A stretch of DNA of 40,570 bases, taken from Cloacibacillus sp. (GTDB taxonomy: Bacteria; Synergistota; Synergistia; Synergistales; Synergistaceae). Position 1 is the first letter of the stretch, and the number at the start of each line of letters is the position of its first letter. The position numbers were made by a program, and so were the translations under genes. Below, in pieces: positions 33,352-40,570 of the stretch. The notes beneath the pieces were generated by a model that was given only the letters and a program-made list of their open reading frames with translations, was not told where the DNA came from and searched no databases. Where the stretch lies: NCBI RefSeq assembly GCF_020860125.1, contig NZ_JAJBUX010000002.1:1-40570 (forward strand), written 5' to 3'.

Positions 33352-34719
33352 ATGAACAAGGTCTATGTGCTCGACACGAATGTGATGATCCAGTCGCCGC
33401 TGGCTCTCCTGTCTTTTGAAGAGAACGACGTGGTGCTGCCGATCGTCTGTCTGGAGGAGCTCGACAGGCTCAAAAGCGACGAGGGAGAACGCGGGGCCAA
33501 CGCGCGGGAGACCATCCGCATCCTCGAAAAGCTGCGGCTCACGGGCAACCTGCTCGCGGGCGTGAAGCTGCCTGACGGGGGAACTCTGCGGGTGGAGGCC
33601 AATTTTGTAAATGTCACGCTCCCCGAGGGACTTCCCGAGGTAAAAAACGACAACCGCATCCTAAAGATATGCAAGGGGCTCGCGGACGGCGGAGAGCGAA
33701 TCATCCTCGTCAGCAAAGATATCCTCGTGCGGCTCAAGGCGCAGATGATGGGGCTCACGGCGGAGGACTTCACCACCGAACAGTCCCCCAGACTTACCGA
33801 ACAGTACACGGGACGCGCGGTAGTTTATACCGCCGACGAAAACATGAGCGGCTTCAAGAAAAAGGGGCTCCCCGTCGAAGAGGTCTACCTTATAAGAGGA
33901 GATGAGAAAACGCCCTTCCTTCCGGTGGTAAATCAGTTTGTGATCATACGCTCCGAACTCTCGGATAAAAAGACTCTGCTCGGACGCTTCAACGGAAAGT
34001 GCATCGTGCCGCTGGAGAGCCTGAAAAAAGAGCCCTTCGGCATCAAGCCGAAGAACGTCGGGCAGCGCTTCATGCAGGAGGCGCTGATGCAGGACGCCGA
34101 GACCGCGCCGCTCGTGATAATAAAGGGCCCCGCGGGGATGGCGAAGACCTTCTATTCTCTCGCGGTGGGGCTGGAAAAGATCATGAACGGCCCGGAGAGG
34201 GAGTACCGCCGGATACTGGTCACGCGCCCCAACGTGCAGTTCGATTCCGATATCGGCTTCCTGCCGGGCAGCGAGCAGGAGAAAATCGCCCCCTTCCTGC
34301 GCCCCGTCATCGACAACCTCAAGGTGCTCGTCGACCGCGACGAGAAAGAGCGTTACAAAGACGAATATGAGCTCGCGGGCAAAATAGAGGAACTTTTCGC
34401 GCGCGACTATATCGCCACAGAGGCGCTCAACTTCGTGCGCGGACGCACCATCACCAAAACATACCTGATAATCGACGAGGCGCAGAATCTCACGCCCAAA
34501 CAGGCGAAGGGCATCATTACGCGCGTCGGCAAAGGCACAAAAATCGTCATGGTCGGCGACCCGGAGCAGATAGACCATCCCTTCCTCGACGAACGCACAA
34601 ACGGCCTCTCCTACGCCAGCGAGAGGATGAAGGGCAGTTCCCTCTGCTTCCAGCTGTCGATGGAGCCCGACGAATGCGAACGCTCGCCGCTGGCCTTCGA
34701 CGCCGCCTCCCGTATGTAA
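33352..34719 (+). CDS. PIN-PhoH family ATPase/RNase (YlaK-like)
   Basis: 455 residues from ATG 33352, with GGGAGG six bases upstream; a GTG at 33346 overlaps the ribosome site. An N-terminal PIN nuclease domain (VLDTNVMIQ at 5-13, PIVCLEELDRLKSD, and further Asp residues, to about 140) joins a C-terminal PhoH ATPase (about 235-440) with Walker A GPAGMAKT, LVTRPNVQF, and Walker B LIIDEAQNLTP. The Walker A has Ala where Gly usually precedes the Lys. Such toxin-like PhoH2 proteins are RNA helicase/RNases in studied examples; no small antitoxin gene is evident upstream, so it is more like the free-standing YlaK group. Confidence 0.9.
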   Translation: MNKVYVLDTNVMIQSPLALLSFEENDVVLPIVCLEELDRLKSDEGERGANARETIRILEKLRLTGNLLAGVKLPDGGTLRVEANFVNVTLPEGLPEVKNDNRILKICKGLADGGERIILVSKDILVRLKAQMMGLTAEDFTTEQSPRLTEQYTGRAVVYTADENMSGFKKKGLPVEEVYLIRGDEKTPFLPVVNQFVIIRSELSDKKTLLGRFNGKCIVPLESLKKEPFGIKPKNVGQRFMQEALMQDAETAPLVIIKGPAGMAKTFYSLAVGLEKIMNGPEREYRRILVTRPNVQFDSDIGFLPGSEQEKIAPFLRPVIDNLKVLVDRDEKERYKDEYELAGKIEELFARDYIATEALNFVRGRTITKTYLIIDEAQNLTPKQAKGIITRVGKGTKIVMVGDPEQIDHPFLDERTNGLSYASERMKGSSLCFQLSMEPDECERSPLAFDAASRM

Positions 34720-34778
34720 AAACGAATTAAAACCATACGAAAGCGGCAAACCCCAAACAGCGCCGCCATAAAACTCCC

Positions 34779-34805
34779 GCCGCCGGTTCCCACGACGGCG
34801 GCTTT
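34779..34805. terminator. Weak hairpin between converging PhoH and UvrA2 genes
   Basis: GCCGCCG (34779-34785) pairs with CGGCGGC (34796-34802), followed by TTTA on the plus strand and, after GGGAG, TTTTA on the minus strand. A possible terminator for both genes. Confidence 0.5.
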
Positions 34806-34835
34806 ACCTGCGGTTGGCAATCCGTCAGGGCAGCC

Positions 34836-37346
34836 TCACCACCTGACGCCATAACTTTCCGCATACCTTCTGAGATACCTTCCCGTTAAACTCACCTCGC
34901 TGCCGCATATATCCCTCGCGCCGCCCGAGGCGATGATCCGTCCGCCCTCCTCCCCGCCGCCGGGGCCCATATCGACGATAAAATCCGCGTTGGCGATCAT
35001 ATCAAGGTCATGTTCAATGACCACGACCGTGCCCCCCGCCCCGATCAGCCGGTCAAATATCTGCAGGAGTCTGCGGATGTCCTGCGGGTGAAGCCCCGTC
35101 GTCGGCTCGTCAAAGACGAAAAGAGTCCCCCGCTGGTCACGCCCCAGCTCCGATACGAGCTTCATCCGCTGTGCCTCGCCGCCGGAGAGCGCGGAGGTCG
35201 CCTCTCCCAGCTTCAGATAACCGAGGCCAAGCCCCTCGAGCGACTCCAGCTTTTCGCGGATGAGGCCGTTATCTTTGAATACCCCGCAGGCCTCGTCCAC
35301 GGAGAGGTCGAGCACATCGGCGACGCTCATCCCCTGCCACCTGACCTCAAGCGTCTCCGGCGAATACCTCCGGCCGCCGCAGTCGGGACAGACCAGATCC
35401 ATATCGGGCAGATACTGGATATCAAGAGATACGATCCCCGTACCGCCGCAGGTCCCGCAGGCGCCGCTTTTCAGATTATAAGAAAAATGCCCCGCCTCCC
35501 AGCCCCTTTTTTGCGCCTCCTCCGTCGCCGCGAACAGGGCCCTCACCCCGTCCATGATGCCGGAATAGGTCGCCAGCGTCGAACGTGTATTCTGCCCCAC
35601 AGGGACAGCGTCGACCATGACGACGCGGCGGATGCCGGCCGTCTCCGCCCTCACGACGTGAGAGGGCAGGGGCTGCCTCCTCACCGCCGCCCGCACCGCG
35701 GGGACTAGGCAGTCGAGAATCAGCGTCGACTTGCCGGAGCCGGAGACGCCGGTCACCGCCGTAAGCTTCCCTGTCGGAATCCGCACCGTTACATCCTTTA
35801 AAGTATAAATTTCGTCAACCTCGACGGATATCACGCCCTTATCCTTTGCCGCTTCGCCGCCTTCGCGGACCAGCAGCCTCTCCGCGCCCGAGAGATACCC
35901 GCCGATAACGGAACGGGGATCTCCTTCGACAGACGCCACCGTCCCCTCGGCGATCACCCGCCCGCCGTTTTCTCCGGCCCCCACGCCCATTTCGATCAGC
36001 CAATCGGCCTGGCGCAGAATATCTATGTCATGATCGACCACGACGAGAGAATTGCCCTGCTCCCGCAGCCTGCTGAATACATCCGTCAGCCCCTCCGCGT
36101 TTTGTGGGTGCAGGCCGATGGAGGGTTCGTCCAGCACATAAAGCACGCCCGTCGTTTCGCTGCGCAGCGTCCGCGCGAGCTGCACGCGCTGCAGCTCGCC
36201 CGTTGACAAAGTGCCGCCTCCTCGGTCGAGCGACAGATAAGAGAGACCCAGGGCAAGCAGCGGCGCGATCCCCTCGGCCAGCTCCCCCATGAGCTTCCGC
36301 GCCATCGGGCGCATCACCTCCGGCAGCGTCTCCGGCACGGAACCCGCGTAAGCCTCCAAAGCGGCGAGGGAAAGAGCCGAGACCTCGGCGATATTTTTCC
36401 CCGCGAGAAGCGTCGTGAGAAGCTTCGGCGCGAAACGGCCGCCGTGGCAGCTCCGGCAGATCCCGATATGATAAAACTGCTCCGCGAGCCTCGTCCTGAT
36501 CTTTTCGCTCTCCGTGCCGTTATAGGCGTGCGCCACCGCATCCGCCGCGTTCAGATACTGCGCCTTCATCTCGTAGACCTTGCCCGCGCCGGTCATTACG
36601 GAGACCGGAGTCTTACAGCTCATCTTCCCATGAAGGACAAAATCCTTCTGCTCCTCCGTCAAATCCTTAAAGGGGATATCAATGGGAATACCGATCGCCT
36701 CCGCCGTGGGAACATAAAAAAATGAACCCGGAACCCGCCAGCCGGCGACCGCCCCCTCGTTGATACTCTTATTGGGATCGGCGATAAGCCTGCTCTCATC
36801 GATCTCCTCCACGACGCCGGTGCCGCGGCATTCGGGGCAGGCACCCAGCGAATTGAAGGCAAAATCCTCGGCGGAAAAGGGGGCGAACTCCACGCCGCAC
36901 TCCGGACATACGCTCCTTCCCAGCCGCGCCGTATCAAGAGAGGGGGGAAGCCTGTGCCCGTTCGGGCAAAGATGTGAGCCCAGCCGCGAAAACGAGAGGC
37001 GCAGAATATTGAGAAGCTCGCTCATCGTTCCCAGCGTGCTCCTGATACCGGGAACGACTGGGCGCTGGCGCAGCGCCACGGCGCTCGGCAGATAACGGAT
37101 ACGCTCCACGTCGGGGCGCGCCGACTGCCCGATGCGGCGGCGCGTGTACGTAGACAGCGCCTGCAAATACCGCCGCGCCCCCTCCGCGTAAAGGACATCC
37201 GTCGCGAGCGTGCTCTTTCCCGAACCGGAGACGCCGCAGACCGCTACAAAACGGTTCAGCGGGATATCCACGTCAATATCCTTTAAATTGTTTGCCCTCG
37301 CCCCGCGCACCTCTATATGTGTGGGAGCCGTATTCTCTCTTTTCAT
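34836..37346 (-). CDS. UvrA2-type ABC ATPase (short UvrA paralogue)
   Basis: 836 residues, about 100 shorter than canonical UvrA (~940). Two ABC cassettes, each with Walker A GVSGSGKST (near residues 38 and 530) and signature motifs LSTGELQRVQL and LSGGEAQRMKL; zinc sites CPNGH...CPECG and CGTCGGTG...CPDCGGRRY; and LDEPSIGLH/FDEPTTGLH Walker B segments. Short size matches class II UvrA (UvrA2), which lacks the UvrB-binding domain and is linked to DNA-damage or drug tolerance in some bacteria. No uvrB or uvrC nearby. Whether the UvrB-binding region is really missing needs an alignment. Start ATG has GAGG nine bases upstream. Confidence 0.85.
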   Translation of the reverse strand: MKRENTAPTHIEVRGARANNLKDIDVDIPLNRFVAVCGVSGSGKSTLATDVLYAEGARRYLQALSTYTRRRIGQSARPDVERIRYLPSAVALRQRPVVPGIRSTLGTMSELLNILRLSFSRLGSHLCPNGHRLPPSLDTARLGRSVCPECGVEFAPFSAEDFAFNSLGACPECRGTGVVEEIDESRLIADPNKSINEGAVAGWRVPGSFFYVPTAEAIGIPIDIPFKDLTEEQKDFVLHGKMSCKTPVSVMTGAGKVYEMKAQYLNAADAVAHAYNGTESEKIRTRLAEQFYHIGICRSCHGGRFAPKLLTTLLAGKNIAEVSALSLAALEAYAGSVPETLPEVMRPMARKLMGELAEGIAPLLALGLSYLSLDRGGGTLSTGELQRVQLARTLRSETTGVLYVLDEPSIGLHPQNAEGLTDVFSRLREQGNSLVVVDHDIDILRQADWLIEMGVGAGENGGRVIAEGTVASVEGDPRSVIGGYLSGAERLLVREGGEAAKDKGVISVEVDEIYTLKDVTVRIPTGKLTAVTGVSGSGKSTLILDCLVPAVRAAVRRQPLPSHVVRAETAGIRRVVMVDAVPVGQNTRSTLATYSGIMDGVRALFAATEEAQKRGWEAGHFSYNLKSGACGTCGGTGIVSLDIQYLPDMDLVCPDCGGRRYSPETLEVRWQGMSVADVLDLSVDEACGVFKDNGLIREKLESLEGLGLGYLKLGEATSALSGGEAQRMKLVSELGRDQRGTLFVFDEPTTGLHPQDIRRLLQIFDRLIGAGGTVVVIEHDLDMIANADFIVDMGPGGGEEGGRIIASGGARDICGSEVSLTGRYLRRYAESYGVRW

Positions 37347-37620
37347 ATCCTTTTACCTCTTTACCTGTTATCTCTTACGCGAACCGCAGCGCCGTTCACT
37401 ATCTCTGATTTATGATTATCTTCCCGGCAGACAGCCGCCGCGATACATCTATTATAAAGTGTGAAAAGACAATCAAATGCGCGGAAAATCTGCGCACAAT
37501 ACGCTTTTCCATACCGGGAGGAGGAAGCGGGCAAGAAAGCCGCCGATACAAACAAAGACGTGAGCCACACCAGCCTCCGCGTCCCCCGCGTCCCGTAAGG
37601 CAAAAACACAAAACCCCATG
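37347..37620. other. Intergenic, no feature seen
   Basis: Upstream region of the UvrA2 gene. I see no gene or clear regulatory element apart from the UvrA2 ribosome site. Confidence 0.4.
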
Positions 37621-37651
37621 CCGCTGGATTCCGGGTCAAGCCCGGCATGAC
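37621..37651 (-). repeat. Dispersed palindromic repeat (MPGLTRNP type)
   Basis: On the minus strand the bases read GTCATGCCGGGCTTGACCCGG then AATCCAGCGG; translated, VMPGLTRNPA, the well-known signature of a repeat found in the intergenic regions of many genomes. It contains the hairpin CCGGG-TCAAG-CCCGG (37631-37645). Confidence 0.75.
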
Positions 37652-37695
37652 TGAACAAAGATAAATCACCATTTATCTCTTTTCCCACCCGAAGG

Positions 37696-37821
37696 AAATC
37701 GGCGTTTAGACGTGTCGATGACGACGCGAAATAAGGCCGGAAAACCGCAGGCGCACTTTCGTGCGTCGAGGATTTTCCGACCTTGTTGAGCTAAGTCAGC
37801 GGCGCGTATAAACGCCGATTT
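37696..37821. other. Nested-hairpin structured element
   Basis: Three nested inverted repeats share one axis: AAATCGGCGTTTA / TAAACGCCGATTT (37696-37708 / 37809-37821, perfect 13 bp), AAGGCCGGAAAAC / its partner ending ACCTT (37733-37747 / 37770-37784, about 13 of 15 paired), and GCGCAC / GTGCG(T) (37751-37756 / 37761-37766). A separate perfect 8-bp hairpin AGTACCCG-GTT-CGGGTACT follows at 37842-37860. It could be a MITE-like repeat or a structured RNA. No coding frame in it is convincing. Confidence 0.6.
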
Positions 37822-37945
37822 TAGCCGATTTACGTGAAAAGAGTACCCGGTTCGGGTACTATCGCTCAAGAATAATCCGTATTAATATGCTACACAGGAC
37901 GGTTTACACACCGGCACGCCGCGGCTTCAATATATCAGGATGAAA

Positions 37946-37966
37946 AGGAGAGACAGCAAAATGTAG
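37946..37966 (+). promoter_or_regulatory. Ribosome site followed by ATG-TAG
   Basis: AAAGGAGAG, seven bases, then ATG (37961-37963) immediately followed by TAG (37964-37966). The ATG is in frame with the large secreted-protein ORF, 12 codons before its next ATG. This is the only strong ribosome site upstream of that ORF. Confidence 0.75.
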
Positions 37967-37996
37967 AAAAAAACGCGCAAACGGCAAAATCAAACT

Positions 37997-40492
37997 ATGA
38001 TCATCCCCCGGAAAAGTAATCATCGGTTACTTTATCTTCTAGCCACGCTCTTATTTATACTCGCCGCCGCGCTCGCGGCCCCCATGACGGCGCGGGCGGC
38101 GGGGACGGAACCAGCCACAAAAGACAACGTATATCAGATAGGGACGGCCGACGAGCTCATCTGGTTCCGCGACAGCGTCAACAGTGGAGATATCCCCGCC
38201 TCTTCCGACGCAAAGCTCACGTCGGACATCGTCCTCAGCGGCGAGTGGGGGCCGATCGGCAAATATACCGATAAGACCCCGAACGGCTACACCGGGACCT
38301 TCAACGGCGGCGGCTTCACGGTGAGCGGATATGAGATAACCTCCGCAAGCCTCGTCGTCGTACCAAAAATCTACAGAGACACAGACAGCAAGGCCGCCGG
38401 ATTTTTCGGATACATCGGCGCGGATGGCAAGGTTATCAACCTTACCCTGGACGGGGAGATTGACATTACGTCTACGGGTGAAGACCATGAACAACTCTGT
38501 GTGGGCGGCTTCGCGGGATACAATATGGGCACGCTGCGAAACTGCACGAACACGAGCGGCGTAAAGACTCTCTATACGTGCGCCAAACCTAACACGGACG
38601 TAAACAGCCACACAGGCGGCGTCATCGGCTACAATATGAACGGGACGCTGGCAAACTGCGTCAACAACGGCAGGGTCGATGCCTCCGGTTACTACTGCCT
38701 CACTGGCGGCATCGCTGCAACTGCGGACGGCAGTTCTGTAATATCGGGCTGCGTCAATACCAATTCTGTCTGCTCGGCTGCCGGTGGAGAATTTCCTTCA
38801 GAACAGTTCGCCGGTGGGATCACCGGACGCAACCCATTTAACGGCGCTAATGTTAAACTGTCAAACTGCGTCAACTCCGGAGAGATAACGGCGACAGGTA
38901 CAATAAACAACTTTGCCGGCGGCATATCGGCGCGTGACAACACCGGCATAATAGCGAACTGCACAAACACCGGCGATGTCACAGCTTCGGGCAACAATGC
39001 AAGAAACTATGCAGGCGGAATCGTCGGATACAGTGAGTATTCAAAAATGTCAGACTGCGTTAGCAGCGGTACAATCACCGCGGACGGGACTATACCTTTG
39101 GCTGGTGGAATCACAGGAAAAACTTCAGACCTTACAACGAGAAACTGCGGCTGGATGGGAGCCGATAAGGGCACCGGCGACGATAATAGCACATCGTTGG
39201 ACATCCATAAGATCTCCGGAGAGACCGGCGTCGTCACGACCCTGACCGCCACGCTTGACAAGAGCCTCATATCTGTCGGCGAGCAGGGAACGATCACGCT
39301 GAAGACGCTGCTGGATAACGCCGGCTTCGCCGCCCATGTGACAAATGTAAAAGCGGCGGCCTCCGACAACAGCGTTCTTAAAGTTGAAGAGACGACCGGC
39401 AGCGCGGTGGCCTTCACCGCCGCAGGCAGAGGCGAAAGCACGATAACGGTCACCGCGACGCTCACGCCGACAGACTTCGGCGGCGGCAAAGCCTCCGCTA
39501 AAAACGTGACCTTCACCTTTTATATCGAAGTGCGGGATGACGCCCCCAAGCCGATATCCGTCGAAAATGTGACCCTTTCCAGCCGCGACCTCACGCTGAA
39601 CGTCGGCGAAAGCGCGCAGCTCACGGCGACGGTGTCCCCAATCAACGCGACGGATAAGAGCGTCACGTGGTCAAGCAGCGCGCCGGAAACCGTCTCCACA
39701 GATCAGTCCGGCAAACTTACGGCGCTCAAGGCCGGAAAAGCGACGGTCACCGTCACCACAAACAACGGCGGTGAAACCGACTCCTGCGCCGTAACGGTGA
39801 ACTCTCCCGCAAAGCCACAGCCCAAACAGCCGGACGTCGACAACTCCGTGGAGATATCAAAGGACATAGACATATCGGAGACCCCGGCGGTATATGACAA
39901 CATGGAAGCCGCGGCAAAGGATATCTCCTCGGATATCAAAGCGGAGGAGCTTGAGGTATCCGATGGCTCCGTCTCTCTGAAGGATACCAGGGCGAAGGAG
40001 ATCATTAAGGCGAACCTTGAAGATGGCGCGGCGCTCGAATCCATCCTCACGCTGCCGCTGTTCTCCGTAAGGACGGAGAAAGGAAAAACGGCTGTCTCCG
40101 CCTGGGTGGTAAAGGGCTCCGACCTGCTCTCCGATACGATAGAAAAGGTGGACGTGCGCAAAATCGTCTCCACCACAGAGATGCTCAAATTCCGGTATAA
40201 AGCCTCCGGCTTTACGGACGGCAGCTTCACCGTGCTCGGCATGGACGGAAAGCTCGCCGCGGGAGCGGTGGATAAGGACAAAAAATACCAACTGCTGCTC
40301 TTCATCGCCGACGGCGGCAAATATGACCTGAATGACGCGGTCGGAGTGATAACCGACCCGGCGGCCATCGTAAAGACCGGCGGCGCCCCGGCGCCGAAGC
40401 CCTCCGGCGGTTCGTCGGGCGGATGCAGCGCGGGATTCGGCGCGCTCGCCCTGCTGGCGCTCGTACCGCCGGCGCTGAAAAAGAAAAGGTAA
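37997..40492 (+). CDS. Secreted repeat/Ig-like protein with Synerg-CTERM signal
   Basis: 831 residues from ATG 37997, which has no ribosome site; the ribosome site lies before an in-frame ATG-TAG 36 bases upstream. Signal peptide (about residues 8-35: basic start, hydrophobic LLYLLATLLFILAAALAA, then a MTARA-A cleavage site). Residues about 130-395 are GLUG-like repeats (GGI-x-G ... NC-x-N-x-G) of about 45-50 residues, followed by a loosely Ig-like part and a BIG2 domain (about 515-600, VTLSSRDLTLNVGESAQL). The C-terminus GGSSGGCSAGFG, hydrophobic helix, LKKKR is a Synerg-CTERM sorting signal. Probably a cell-surface adhesin or stalk protein. Closed by a terminator at 40499-40535. Confidence 0.88.
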   Translation: MIIPRKSNHRLLYLLATLLFILAAALAAPMTARAAGTEPATKDNVYQIGTADELIWFRDSVNSGDIPASSDAKLTSDIVLSGEWGPIGKYTDKTPNGYTGTFNGGGFTVSGYEITSASLVVVPKIYRDTDSKAAGFFGYIGADGKVINLTLDGEIDITSTGEDHEQLCVGGFAGYNMGTLRNCTNTSGVKTLYTCAKPNTDVNSHTGGVIGYNMNGTLANCVNNGRVDASGYYCLTGGIAATADGSSVISGCVNTNSVCSAAGGEFPSEQFAGGITGRNPFNGANVKLSNCVNSGEITATGTINNFAGGISARDNTGIIANCTNTGDVTASGNNARNYAGGIVGYSEYSKMSDCVSSGTITADGTIPLAGGITGKTSDLTTRNCGWMGADKGTGDDNSTSLDIHKISGETGVVTTLTATLDKSLISVGEQGTITLKTLLDNAGFAAHVTNVKAAASDNSVLKVEETTGSAVAFTAAGRGESTITVTATLTPTDFGGGKASAKNVTFTFYIEVRDDAPKPISVENVTLSSRDLTLNVGESAQLTATVSPINATDKSVTWSSSAPETVSTDQSGKLTALKAGKATVTVTTNNGGETDSCAVTVNSPAKPQPKQPDVDNSVEISKDIDISETPAVYDNMEAAAKDISSDIKAEELEVSDGSVSLKDTRAKEIIKANLEDGAALESILTLPLFSVRTEKGKTAVSAWVVKGSDLLSDTIEKVDVRKIVSTTEMLKFRYKASGFTDGSFTVLGMDGKLAAGAVDKDKKYQLLLFIADGGKYDLNDAVGVITDPAAIVKTGGAPAPKPSGGSSGGCSAGFGALALLALVPPALKKKR

Positions 40493-40498
40493 GGGATA

Positions 40499-40535
40499 GG
40501 CGGGAGTGCGCGGTATTTCACTCCCGCCTTTTTAT
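40499..40535 (+). terminator. Terminator after the Synerg-CTERM gene
   Basis: GGCGGGAGTG (40499-40508) pairs perfectly with CACTCCCGCC (40519-40528), followed by TTTTTAT. Confidence 0.93.
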
Positions 40536-40570
40536 CGTCCGCCGGTCACAGGTGGATTAAGTGATAAATT

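Noticed and set aside
33661..34749. Minus-strand 362-codon frame opposite the PhoH gene
   Set aside because: Shadow frame; no start signals or domain.
37666..37869. Minus-strand 67-codon ORF over the nested-hairpin element
   Set aside because: The frame follows from the inverted-repeat structure; no ribosome site or known domain, so I treat it as a non-coding repeat.
1..40570. CRISPR array or rRNA genes
   Set aside because: No regularly spaced direct repeats with variable spacers and no rRNA sequence were seen.

Overview
The window reads as a chromosomal segment of a Synergistota bacterium, possibly close to Cloacibacillus or Synergistes. Two lines of evidence support the phylum. The large secreted protein at the right end finishes in a Gly-Gly-Cys / hydrophobic / Lys-Lys-Lys-Arg tail that matches the phylum-specific Synerg-CTERM sorting signal, and the left edge carries a piece of an S-layer-homology (SLH) domain of the TRYEMA type. 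The genus is inference; the genes are otherwise GC-rich housekeeping genes with strong Shine-Dalgarno sites.

Left third (1-11,100, nearly all minus strand): ackA, a DUF177/YceD gene, rpmF, and then a complete fatty-acid/phospholipid operon under its own promoter: fapR-plsX-fabH-fabK-fabD-fabG-acpP-fabF-rnc, followed by a PilX-like pilin-type gene. A terminator after rpmF separates the two transcription units. FapR is the expected malonyl-CoA-responsive repressor, and a perfect palindrome overlaps the -10 box of its promoter.

Middle (11,100-25,750): tRNA and rRNA modification and translation genes (tmcAL, trmB, rsmA, rsmD, lepA), coaD, an Fsr-like MFS exporter, hemW, the selenocysteine genes selA-selB, veg, ispE and purR, and a single-cluster ferredoxin. 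selA and selB imply UGA recoding in this organism, but selC, selD and an obvious selenoprotein are not in the window.

Right (25,750-40,570): a CAT-anticodon tRNA is followed by two near-palindromic repeats, iterated ACCGTATAA boxes and a broken tyrosine-integrase N-terminus, the scar of a tRNA-targeting mobile element. Next comes a divergent sulfur-redox module: a LysR regulator facing a CoA-disulfide/persulfide reductase with a rhodanese tail and a siroheme/ferredoxin sulfite-reductase-like protein, with a LysR box centred near -65 of the predicted reductase promoter. Then tatD-tgt-tsaC/sua5, a PIN-PhoH ATPase, a short UvrA paralogue (UvrA2 type), a repeat-rich intergenic stretch, and the Synerg-CTERM protein, whose best-placed start codon is immediately followed by an amber codon.

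The most unusual items are that AUG-UAG start region, a nested hairpin element at 37,696-37,821, an old ~74-bp repeat shared by the rpmF and rsmA/lepA intergenic regions, the truncated SLH fragment at the window edge, the sulfur-redox module, and a TrmB whose usual catalytic Asp is replaced by Cys. I saw no clearly new multi-gene defence or biosynthetic system.
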